A stretch of DNA of 60,887 bases from Companilactobacillus suantsaicola (lineage in GTDB: Bacteria; Bacillota; Bacilli; Lactobacillales; Lactobacillaceae), in assembly GCF_004745525.1 (NCBI RefSeq), contig NZ_RKLY01000016.1, positions 1 through 60,887 on the forward strand. The letters are read 5' to 3'. Positions 35,489 to 42,324 of this stretch are shown piece by piece. The notes under the pieces are model-generated. The model was not told where the DNA came from. It ran no database searches and worked only from the letters and a program-made list of their open reading frames with translations. The position numbers and the translations under genes were made by a program. Each line of letters opens with the position of its first letter. Position 1 is the first letter of the stretch.

Positions 35489-35614
35489 AGAGAGTGAAAC
35501 GAGCCCGCTTAGGTTCAGACAGATAGCCTAATTTCACGAATTGCACGCCGATTTTGCGTGTGATTTGGGAAATGTAGCTATATGGCTGGGCCTGGCTTGT
35601 GTAACTCGTTTCAA
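35489..35614 (+). repeat. Family B structured repeat, copy B7
   Basis: Outer stem GAAACGAG-C / GTAACTCGTTTC-type pairing, second stem GGTTCAG/CTGGGCC (with G-U pairs as RNA), interior core TTTCACGAATTGCACG and GTGATTTGGGAAATG. It lies 38 bases after the MFS stop in sense orientation and is followed at once by a terminator. Confidence 0.87.
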
Positions 35615-35615
35615 T

Positions 35616-35642
35616 AAAGCTGAACCCTAGGTTCAGCTTTTC
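35616..35642 (+). terminator. Terminator after copy B7
   Basis: AAAGCTGAACC and GGTTCAGCTTT flank a three-base loop, with a short T run. It follows directly on family B copy B7, suggesting the repeat is the end part of the MFS transcript. Confidence 0.75.
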
Positions 35643-35744
35643 TTATGAACAAATTAAATTATGTGTTGAAAAATACAGACAATTCCTTTACAATGATAGG
35701 GTTAATGAAATAAGATAAATTGTAACGGGAAGGAGGGTTTTTAG

Positions 35745-35879
35745 ATGTCACAAAATACACATAAAGGTATGACTGGCCACCGCCGTCCTGTAAACCAAAA
35801 AAATGGTGCAGAAAAACGTGCCAAAACACAAGAAGTTCTAGACTTTTTAAAGAGTCGCGATAACAAAGAAAGTAAGTAA
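35745..35879 (+). CDS. Small basic protein of unknown function
   Basis: A 44-residue ORF preceded by AAGGAGGG and followed directly by a terminator, which makes it a convincing gene. The product starts MSQNTHKGMTGHRRP and ends FLKSRDNKESK. It is highly polar and basic, with no membrane helix, and could bind nucleic acid or a ribosome. Function unknown. It is monocistronic between the MFS exporter and the GGDEF gene. Confidence 0.75.
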   Translation: MSQNTHKGMTGHRRPVNQKNGAEKRAKTQEVLDFLKSRDNKESK

Positions 35880-35885
35880 TTACTT

Positions 35886-35921
35886 AAAAAGCTGATGGAT
35901 TAATTTCCATCAGCTTTTTTT
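35886..35921. terminator. Bidirectional terminator
   Basis: AAAAGCTGATGGA pairs with TCCATCAGCTTTT, with A and T tracts on the two sides. It serves the 44-residue gene and the convergent GGDEF gene. Confidence 0.9.
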
Positions 35922-35923
35922 AT

Positions 35924-37054
35924 TTAAATTACGGTAATAGCCATTCGACCACTACGTTTTGATTTGTACAAAGCTTTATCTACTCGAGAGTAGAAGTCGT
36001 TAATTGAAGTATCCTCGTGATTGGCCTCAGAAACACCGACTGAAATAGTTACTTTAATATGGTTTTGATCAAAAACAACTTCTGAGTGGTTGACCGCTTG
36101 AAAGATTTCATCGACGATTTGCTTGGTATCGACTAATTCGTAATTAGGAAAGATAATATTAAATTCTTCGCCACCAGTACGATAAAGTTTCAGTTTTCGA
36201 TCGTTATTTTTTAAAACGGTTCTGACGATATCAACTACTTCTTGTAAGACTTTGTCACCGGCCAGATGACCATAGGTGTCGTTGACTTGTTTGAAGTGAT
36301 CAATGTCAAACATTACCATAGTGAATTTTTGGTGATAGACTAGGTGCTTTTTGAATAAGGCTCTTAAAGCGATATCAAAGGCATCGTAATTGTAAGCTGT
36401 GGTGAGCTTATCGTGAGTAGCTTTTCTAAATAAGGCAGCCCGGGACTCCAAATCGGAATAAAGCATTGCAATGTAACCTAAAGTGAATAGTTCCAAAATG
36501 ATGTAATAAATGATTTGTTGAATCAAAACTTTAGTATCAAAAGGAAACTTGAGACTAGTGACGATCCAATAAGCTATGCCATAAAAAGTTGCGGCAAGAA
36601 AGCCTTTGAAAAAAGGAAATTTATCCTTGGTATTATTTTTGATATAGTTTAATGAGTAATAGAATGCAATCAAAATAATTGCTAGCAACCATGATTGCCA
36701 ACTGGTTAAAGCTGAATTGAATAGCATAAAAGCTAAAACGATTGGCGTAAAGAAATGGACTTTAAATGGAACACTTAAAATTCCAGTGTAAAAAAGTAAT
36801 GATATTAATTGAAAATTGACGTAAACCCAAGGTCTAGTTTCATCGCGGACAAAGCTTTGCATGATGAAAAGAACTAGTAGGATATAAATAATTCCTAAAA
36901 TTGCACGCAAATAATATATGTCGATGTTTTCATTAATTTTAAGTGCAATTCTCTTTGCCCCAGAAAAGAAAATTTGAAAGACGATAAAAGCACCCATAAT
37001 AAAAAATAAGCTAGTTACTAGGGGTGCTTGATTTACAAAAAAGCCTGTTAACAA
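35924..37054 (-). CDS. Membrane GGDEF diguanylate cyclase
   Basis: A 376-residue protein with about six to seven helices (residues 5-195) and a C-terminal GGDEF domain (about 210-375). The active-site loop reads RTGGEEFNIIFPN, an intact GGEEF variant. FDIDHFKQVNDTYGHLAGDKVL holds the metal and substrate residues. It should make cyclic di-GMP from GTP at the membrane. No EAL/HD-GYP phosphodiesterase or PilZ effector occurs in the window. An AT-only tandem repeat lies upstream. Confidence 0.92.
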   Translation of the reverse strand: MLTGFFVNQAPLVTSLFFIMGAFIVFQIFFSGAKRIALKINENIDIYYLRAILGIIYILLVLFIMQSFVRDETRPWVYVNFQLISLLFYTGILSVPFKVHFFTPIVLAFMLFNSALTSWQSWLLAIILIAFYYSLNYIKNNTKDKFPFFKGFLAATFYGIAYWIVTSLKFPFDTKVLIQQIIYYIILELFTLGYIAMLYSDLESRAALFRKATHDKLTTAYNYDAFDIALRALFKKHLVYHQKFTMVMFDIDHFKQVNDTYGHLAGDKVLQEVVDIVRTVLKNNDRKLKLYRTGGEEFNIIFPNYELVDTKQIVDEIFQAVNHSEVVFDQNHIKVTISVGVSEANHEDTSINDFYSRVDKALYKSKRSGRMAITVI

Positions 37055-37085
37055 AATTTGTCCTCCTCGAAGGTTCTCAACACAA

Positions 37086-37141
37086 GTATAACAATAAATT
37101 AATAATTAATTATAAATTAATAATTAATTATAAATTAATTC
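37086..37141. repeat. AT-only tandem repeat
   Basis: About two and a half copies of an 18-bp unit (ATAAATTAATAATTAATT) lie between the GGDEF start and the MFS stop, the last partial copy overlapping the MFS stop codon. Possibly slippage-prone. Confidence 0.8.
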
Positions 37142-38505
37142 AAATCGGGACGATGCAATTTGTGCGTCGTAAGCAAGGCAACAATCAAAAAGCCTAAACA
37201 AGCCAAGAATCCAGCTTGAATTCCGACTGCCTGATTAGTTGAAGAACCAGTCATGATTTTGTCGGCCATGGTAATTACAGCAATGATGATAGCTGTTCCA
37301 AAAGATGCCGCAATTTGTCTGAGTGTATTGAATGTCGCCACGCCATCAGAGATATATTTTTTCGGCAAGGCACTTAGAGCGTGAGTCTGGATAGGAATCA
37401 AGATCAAAACTAATCCTAGTTGACGCACGGTTTGACCCACTGTCAGCATTAAAACAGAGGCGTTGACATCGATGACTGCCTGCATGAAAGTTCCGAAGCA
37501 ATCAATCAACACACCAGTGACAACGATTCGTTTAATAGGATATTTATCGAATAAACGACCACTGATTGGTGACATGAAGCCGGTCAAAGTAGCACCAGGT
37601 AAGAGTGCTAATCCAGAAATCAACGGGCTTTTGTGAAGAATCGTCTGAATCATTAAAGGAAGCAAAATTGTGTTGCCGTACATAGTTAATACAATCAACA
37701 TATTGATAATTGTGGCAAATGTGAATTGTGAATGGTGAAAAATTTCAAAATTGATAATCGGTTTATCAGATTTGTTTTCCATAATCGAAAAAATAACAAT
37801 CAAAATTAAACCGATTGCTGTGTAACCGAGGACGTTGAAAGATAGGAAGTTTGCTTGACCAATATTGGAAAAGCCGGTCAATAAGAACAACAGACCAAAA
37901 CTGATGGTGATCAAACTCAAAGTGTCGAATTTAGGATTTTCGTCAGTTTCAATTTGTGGCAAGAAGAAAAACGACAATAAAACGACCGCGATGATGAATG
38001 GCAAGATCAAAATGAATAGATATTGCCAAGCAAAGTACTCTAGAATCACTCCAGACAAGGTTGGCCCGATGATAGGTGAGAAGTTAAAGGCCAGACCAAT
38101 AATCCCCATAACGGCTCCTTGCTTGCTTCTGTCAGTATACTGCATGGCAAGAACGTTGACTAAAGGCATCATCATTCCGGTACCGATGGCTTGAATCATT
38201 CGCCCAATAATGACGAGAATAAAAGAATTAGCGACGGCACCAATTAATGTCCCGACCAAAAAAATAGTTGAGAAGGCAATGAATAAATGTCGAAACGAGA
38301 ATTTTTTAATAAAGTAGGCACTAGTTGGAATCATAATGGCATTCACTAATGTATATCCGTTAGTTAGCCACTGAACGGTTGAGGAATTGACTTGGAAGAC
38401 GCGCATGAAGGTTGGTAGGGCAGTATTCATCAGTGTTGAACAGAGCACCCCAAAAAAGGTCCCGAAGACCATGATGTAAAGCGATTTTTTAATTTGTTTG
38501 GACAT
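37135..38505 (-). CDS. DHA2-family MFS transporter
   Basis: A 456-residue, about 14-helix major facilitator (FFGVLCSTLMNTALPTFMRVFQVNSSTVQWLTNGYTLVNAIMIP, IGRMIQAIGTGMMMPLVNVLA). Similar to the exporter at 33981 but shorter at both ends. It is a likely multidrug or metabolite exporter of unknown substrate. The ribosome site is weak (AGAGGTATAAAAA). The 5' side abuts composite element II, and its 3' end adjoins the GGDEF gene on the same strand. Confidence 0.88.
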   Translation of the reverse strand: MSKQIKKSLYIMVFGTFFGVLCSTLMNTALPTFMRVFQVNSSTVQWLTNGYTLVNAIMIPTSAYFIKKFSFRHLFIAFSTIFLVGTLIGAVANSFILVIIGRMIQAIGTGMMMPLVNVLAMQYTDRSKQGAVMGIIGLAFNFSPIIGPTLSGVILEYFAWQYLFILILPFIIAVVLLSFFFLPQIETDENPKFDTLSLITISFGLLFLLTGFSNIGQANFLSFNVLGYTAIGLILIVIFSIMENKSDKPIINFEIFHHSQFTFATIINMLIVLTMYGNTILLPLMIQTILHKSPLISGLALLPGATLTGFMSPISGRLFDKYPIKRIVVTGVLIDCFGTFMQAVIDVNASVLMLTVGQTVRQLGLVLILIPIQTHALSALPKKYISDGVATFNTLRQIAASFGTAIIIAVITMADKIMTGSSTNQAVGIQAGFLACLGFLIVALLTTHKLHRPDLN

Positions 38506-38599
38506 TTTTTATACCTCTAGAAATAAATTGTAACTTGATTATTCTAGCATATGCGTCTAGGTCCGGGTGGGGTGCTGTTCTTTTTGATGGGGGTGGTAA

Positions 38600-39249
38600 A
38601 TGCCGCCTTCCACAACAACTCTGGGAAATGCTGGAACGCTCTGGGCACGACTTGAAGCCTTTTTCAAGACCGGAAAAAGTCTCCAAGCTCGGCCTTCTTG
38701 TAAATGCTAAAGCATTAACAAGAATTTCAGGGCTGAGCATTTCCCAGGGTTGTTGCTCCAGACTAGATACTAATTCTATGCAATAGATTAGTAAATTCAG
38801 AAATTAGACAGACTCCTATTCAGATTAGATGCTTAACTGTTTTATAGTCTGGATACATTATTTTTGGTATGTGGACTAGTTTAATTTGACGTAAAACAAT
38901 AGAAAATCTTACAAGAACTGCGGTAATTTGCTGCAGTCCATGTAAGATTTTTTCTTTTATTGTTACTATATCTATTTTGGATGGGAGGGAACGTAATAGC
39001 TTGTTAAAATATCAGTTCCCAAGTCGGAATAGAATTACTATTTTTAAAAGAACGGAAAGTAAATAAAGCATAAAGGTGAGATTCAGTCCGGAACAAAAAA
39101 CTCAATTGGGCTCAGCTCTGAAATTATAGTTAGCGCTTTAGCGCTTACTATAAGGCCAATCTTGAAGATTTTTTCCGGGTTTGAAAAAAGCTTCAAGTTG
39201 TGCCCAGAGCGTTCCAGTCCCAATTGAGTTTTTTGTGGAGGGCGGCATA
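38600..39249. repeat. Composite family A element II (A5, hairpin, A6)
   Basis: The left arm A5 (38600-38764, reversed) has stem AACAACTCTGGGAAATGCT paired with AGCATTTCCCAGGGTTGTT, a compensated variant of type I. The right arm A6 (39084-39249, forward) has the unrelated stem ACAAAAAACTCAATTGGG paired with CCCAATTGAGTTTTTTGT (type III) and inner hairpin AGTTAGCGCT...AGCGCTTACT. A central hairpin lies at 38893-38960. Ends read TGCCGCCTTCC and GGAGGGCGGCA. Spacer blocks match composite I (TTTATAGTCTGGATA, TTTAATTTGACGTAAA) and the A9 flank (GAATAGAATTA). The right end is 10 bases from the stop codon of the next minus-strand gene. Confidence 0.82.
38893..38960. terminator. Central hairpin of composite element II
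   Basis: AAAATCTTACA pairs with TGTAAGATTTT around an imperfect inner CTGCGGTAATTTGCTGCAG stem, flanked by A- and T-rich tracts. Confidence 0.75.
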
Positions 39250-39259
39250 CTAAACAAAA

Positions 39260-39640
39260 TTAGTCAATTTTGTCTGCTACTATCTGTGGCATTTTGTCTT
39301 TGAAAGTCTCTTTGTAAGTTTCGACGTATGTACCTTTAGTGGTGATTTCTAAATAATGGTCTTGTTTTAACTTGCCCATCCCTGTGAATTTGATAGGATG
39401 CTCGTTACCTTTTTTATCGTAACTTGTCAGTGTGTAGTCGTAATTGCCGTAGCCATCTTCATCTTTGGCATGAGCGTTGTCAATTTTAACGTAACGTGAT
39501 TCTTCAGGAACTAAAATATTGATCTTGTTGATGCCCTGACCTAGTTCACTAGTATTGTCTTTCATTGTAAAACAAAGGATTAAGAAACCTCCGCCTAAAA
39601 AGACGACTGCTGAAACTAAAAATCTAAAGATACTTTTCAT
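39260..39640 (-). CDS. YxeA-family (DUF1093) protein, paralogue 2
   Basis: A 126-residue protein with an N-terminal signal anchor (about 5-26) and a small outside beta-domain. ESRYVKIDNAHAKDEDGYGNYDYTLTSYDKKGNEHPIKFTGMGKLKQDHYLEI matches the YxeA/DUF1093 pattern (YVKID...YDY...SYDKKG...I.FTG...L...YL.I). Function of the family is unknown, probably at the cell surface. It follows its paralogue at 39663 on the same strand with a 22-base gap, so the two are likely one operon from a duplication. Confidence 0.82.
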   Translation of the reverse strand: MKSIFRFLVSAVVFLGGGFLILCFTMKDNTSELGQGINKINILVPEESRYVKIDNAHAKDEDGYGNYDYTLTSYDKKGNEHPIKFTGMGKLKQDHYLEITTKGTYVETYKETFKDKMPQIVADKID

Positions 39641-39662
39641 GTGTGTGATTTCTCCTAAAATA

Positions 39663-40049
39663 TTATTGTAAGTTCAGTTTTGTGAAGATATCGCTAGGGA
39701 TGTCTTTTTTGAAGACTTCCTTATATGAATAAACGTAGTTGCCTTTGGTATCTAGTTTTAGAAAATGGCCTTGTTTTAGTTTTTTCATACCAGTGAATTC
39801 GATTTGTTTTTTCTTGCCGGCGTTGTCGTAGCTAGTTAATTTGTAATCATAATTGCCGAATCCGTCGTTGTCTTTGGCATTTTTATTGTCGATTTTGACA
39901 TATTTAGCCTCGTGTTTAACTAGAATGTTGTAACGGTTGAAGGCTTGGGCGTTTTGACCAGGATTGTCCTTGGCATAGGCACAGAGCCCGAGATATCCCA
40001 TTCCTAACAAAAAAATTCCAAAAAGAAAAACCCTTAAATAACTTCTCAT
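39663..40049 (-). CDS. YxeA-family (DUF1093) protein, paralogue 1
   Basis: A 128-residue protein, N-terminal anchor (about 5-25) followed by the same domain as its neighbour (AKYVKIDNKNAKDNDGFGNYDYKLTSYDNAGKKKQIEFTGMKKLKQGHFLKL), about half identical by eye. CAGGAGGTAAGTCAA precedes the ATG. First gene of the pair. The 22-codon micro-gene and its cre-controlled promoter lie upstream on the same strand, so all three may be co-expressed. Confidence 0.82.
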   Translation of the reverse strand: MRSYLRVFLFGIFLLGMGYLGLCAYAKDNPGQNAQAFNRYNILVKHEAKYVKIDNKNAKDNDGFGNYDYKLTSYDNAGKKKQIEFTGMKKLKQGHFLKLDTKGNYVYSYKEVFKKDIPSDIFTKLNLQ

Positions 40050-40140
40050 TTGACTTACCTCCTGAGAAATATACTAAGGGCTTTTGAATATTTTTTACAT
40101 TTGTTCTACTTACATTATTCTTACAGATTTGTAAGCTGGT

Positions 40141-40209
40141 TTACCACCAATTAAAGTTAAGCGTGTAGTCTACAATCTTGTTGAATAATGCTGCTAACAA
40201 TTTCATCAT
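40141..40209 (-). CDS. 22-residue micro-protein under cre-controlled promoter
   Basis: A tiny minus-strand ORF with unusually complete signals: GGAGG eight bases before ATG, and promoter TTGATA-17 bp-TATAAT about 40 bases further up (40252-40280). The peptide begins MMKLLAALFNKIV and ends LNFNWW: an amphipathic or hydrophobic helix with an aromatic tail. It may be a regulatory, membrane-active or signal peptide, or the ORF of a dual-function small RNA. A weak hairpin (CTTACA/TGTAAG) follows the stop. Not recognised. Confidence 0.6.
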   Translation of the reverse strand: MMKLLAALFNKIVDYTLNFNWW

Positions 40210-40251
40210 AATTAGCGCCTCCAACTCTATAAACTTTAGTTCCTATCTATT

Positions 40252-40280
40252 ATTATAGTTCTGTTTGAAAACGCTATCAA
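40252..40280 (-). promoter_or_regulatory. Promoter and perfect cre site of the micro-gene
   Basis: On the minus strand, -35 TTGATA (40275-40280) and -10 TATAAT (40252-40257) have the optimal 17-bp spacing. TGAAAACGCTATCA (plus strand 40266-40279) matches cre TGWAARCGYTWNCW at all 14 positions and covers the -35 and spacer, predicting strong CcpA repression in sugar excess. Confidence 0.8.
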
Positions 40281-40285
40281 TAATT

Positions 40286-41410
40286 TTAATTCCAGATTTC
40301 ATCTTGGATAGATTTAACTAATTTTAATTTGTCCCACTCCTGCTGTTCAGTCAAAACGTTGCCCTCTTCAGTTGAAGCAAAGCCACATTGAGTCGAGAGC
40401 CAGAGTTGATCGAGTGGTAGGTAGTTACTTGCTTCTTTGATGCGGTCAATAACAGTTTGGCGGTCTTCGAGTTCGCCAGATTTAGTCGTCAATAAACCTA
40501 AAACGACGTTTTTGTCACCTGAAACCTTAGCTAGTGGTTCAAAGTTACCAGCTCGACTAGAGTCATATTCTAGAAAATAACTGTCGACGTTTTCTTTAGC
40601 AAATAGCGTATCGGCAACTGGGGCGTAACCGCCAGAGAAAGCAAAATCAGAATGGTAATTGCCGCGGCAGACGTGAGTGTTGATTGTTAAGTCGTCAGGT
40701 AAATTTTCGATAGCTTTGTTGTTCAGATTGAGCAAAACATCCTGGATACCAGAATCAGCGTAAGCTTTGCCGTCAGGTGTGTTGAGGAATTTTTCGTCGA
40801 GGAATAATCCCCAAGAACAGTCATCTAGTTGAATCACTCGAGCGCCCTTGTCGTAAAAAGTCAGAATAGCGTCATGGTAAGCCTTTTCGATGTCCAAATA
40901 TAGATCTTCCACGTTTGGATAATATTCTTTGACCTTGTCCGCATTCACTCCTCTAACTAACTCAATGTAAAGTTGTGATGGGGCGGGGATGGTCTGTTTA
41001 GGTTGAATGTCCAACTCATCGGTGACTGATTTAAGGAATTCAAAATCTTTGATGAATGGATGAGTTTGAGGATTGAACTTGACGTGTCCAGATAAGATGG
41101 CTGTGTCATCACGGGTTTCTTCGTGGGCAAATTGATAGCCTTCACCGTAGTGAACGTGATCGACTCCTTCTAATCCCCAGAAAAAGTCTAGGTGCCAATA
41201 TGAACGGCGGAATTCTCCGTCAGTGGCGTAATCTAGACCAACGGCAGCTTCTTTTTGCACGAGATCTTTGATGGCTTCGTTTTCGATGGTAGTTAGTTCT
41301 TGTTGAGTTATTTCGTTATTGAAGTAATCTTTTCTAGCTTGCTTTAGTACATCTGGTCTTAGGAAACTTCCTACGTGTTGGAAGCCGATTTTGTTTTTTG
41401 TTGTGGTCAT
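40286..41410 (-). CDS. MetE-like methionine synthase (YxjG/YxjH type)
   Basis: A 374-residue protein equivalent to the C-terminal catalytic half of cobalamin-independent methionine synthase. Zinc-ligand motifs appear in order: INTHVCRGN (His, Cys), YFLEYD (Glu) and STQCGFAST (Cys). It likely methylates homocysteine or salvages methyl groups. Start chosen at 41408-41410 with CGAGGAGGATTCAATA upstream. The frame extends 37 codons further into the leader but that part is low-complexity and overlaps leader hairpins. Expression is under an upstream T-box, consistent with methionine control. Confidence 0.9.
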   Translation of the reverse strand: MTTTKNKIGFQHVGSFLRPDVLKQARKDYFNNEITQQELTTIENEAIKDLVQKEAAVGLDYATDGEFRRSYWHLDFFWGLEGVDHVHYGEGYQFAHEETRDDTAILSGHVKFNPQTHPFIKDFEFLKSVTDELDIQPKQTIPAPSQLYIELVRGVNADKVKEYYPNVEDLYLDIEKAYHDAILTFYDKGARVIQLDDCSWGLFLDEKFLNTPDGKAYADSGIQDVLLNLNNKAIENLPDDLTINTHVCRGNYHSDFAFSGGYAPVADTLFAKENVDSYFLEYDSSRAGNFEPLAKVSGDKNVVLGLLTTKSGELEDRQTVIDRIKEASNYLPLDQLWLSTQCGFASTEEGNVLTEQQEWDKLKLVKSIQDEIWN

Positions 41411-41498
41411 TATTGAATCCTCCTCGGGTTTAATCTGATGTTGATTGGAAAAGAAAAATAAAAAGGAAGAAGAACTATTGGAAAAGGTCCAGGAATAC

Positions 41499-41556
41499 GG
41501 TCGACAGTTAGTCGACCCCATAAGTGGCTCTAAGCGCTGAAGCGTTAAGAGCCACT
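41499..41556 (-). promoter_or_regulatory. Two extra perfect hairpins in the MetE-like leader
   Basis: Between the T-box terminator and the start codon, two stem-loops follow each other: AGTGGCTCT...AGAGCCACT (41523-41556, with an inner AAGCGCT/AGCGTT stem) and GGTCGAC-TAACT-GTCGACC (41499-41517, minus-strand reading). Neither has a T run, so they are not ordinary terminators. Confidence 0.65.
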
Positions 41557-41559
41557 AAA

Positions 41560-41830
41560 AAAAGACCACCCCCACAAACGCACTTATCTCATGCATTTGT
41601 AGGGACGATCTCCGTGTTACCACCCTAATTTATGTTCTGCTTGCACAAAACACCTCAACGACACCTTCATGTCCGGGATAATATCGCATCCTTCGCGTAC
41701 TTCTGGCTTTCACCTTAGTAAGACTCCAAGTTCATCTTCAATTTAACTTTTCTTCCACTTTTTCACTAAACAGTGGTCACTCTTCAAAGTACTCGCTAAA
41801 TTTACTCTTCTCTTCATCGTCTTTGTCTAA
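41560..41830 (-). promoter_or_regulatory. T-box riboswitch, probably tRNA-Met
   Basis: The minus strand contains the T-box core AGGGTGGTAACACGGAGATC (about 41607-41627). Next comes a terminator hairpin in which CCCTACAAATGCA pairs with TGCGTTTGTGGGG, followed by seven T residues (about 41560-41605). An AGTA-type motif occurs upstream (GAGAAGAGTAAATTTAG). A candidate specifier ATG lies at 41668-41670 (minus strand, in CGGACATGAAGG), fitting a methionine enzyme downstream. Uncharged tRNA binding would favour antitermination. Confidence 0.88.
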
Positions 41831-41982
41831 TCAGATTAAATAAGTTTTAATTATTTGATTGGTGAATAAATTACACCTCAATTACGGCTTTGTCAACTGA
41901 TTATTTTAGTTAAAATGTAACCTAATTTTAATAGTTTATTTGAAATTCTAATATTAATATTAGAATAAAAGGGGATGTTCTT

Positions 41983-42324
41983 GTGGGGAAGAAGATGTCA
42001 AATCCACAGCTACTTGCGTGGGCAATTTTTATTATTGAATGTTTTATTACACTATTTTCGTTTATTAATAACTGGATCAATCCGCTTGATCAATCTAGTG
42101 TGCCAGATACGCCTTTCAAATTGGCGATTTGGATTCTGACGATTGCAGTCACAGTGATTTTTCAAATAGTGCTAGGTTTTGCAATTTATAAAATGGACAG
42201 TGATAATCAAAATTGGTTGATTGTACTGGCTGTGTTGAGTTTGGTTCACGATCCGCTGTACTTGATTGCCGTCATCTGGAAGTTTGTTGTGACTAAGAAA
42301 CCTCAAAAAACCCAGAATAGCTAG
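41983..42324 (+). CDS. Small three-helix membrane protein
   Basis: A 113-residue protein with three predicted helices (about 9-29, 47-70, 78-98) and a basic C-terminal tail. No family recognised. The start may be GTG at 41983 (AAGGGGATG upstream) or ATG at 41995. The 3' end overlaps the convergent WxL gene by four bases. Its function is unknown. Confidence 0.6.
   Translation: MGKKMSNPQLLAWAIFIIECFITLFSFINNWINPLDQSSVPDTPFKLAIWILTIAVTVIFQIVLGFAIYKMDSDNQNWLIVLAVLSLVHDPLYLIAVIWKFVVTKKPQKTQNS

Noticed and set aside
38489-38786. Overlapping 83-codon frames on both strands near 38.5-38.8 kb
   Set aside because: They read through family A repeats. The similar peptide fragments at other loci (26.7 and 18.7 kb) arise from the DNA repeat and not from a protein.
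41411-41521. 37-codon N-terminal extension of the MetE-like protein
   Set aside because: It is Ser/Phe-rich low complexity lying over a leader hairpin. The internal ATG has GAGGAGG at ideal distance and a family-like N-terminus.
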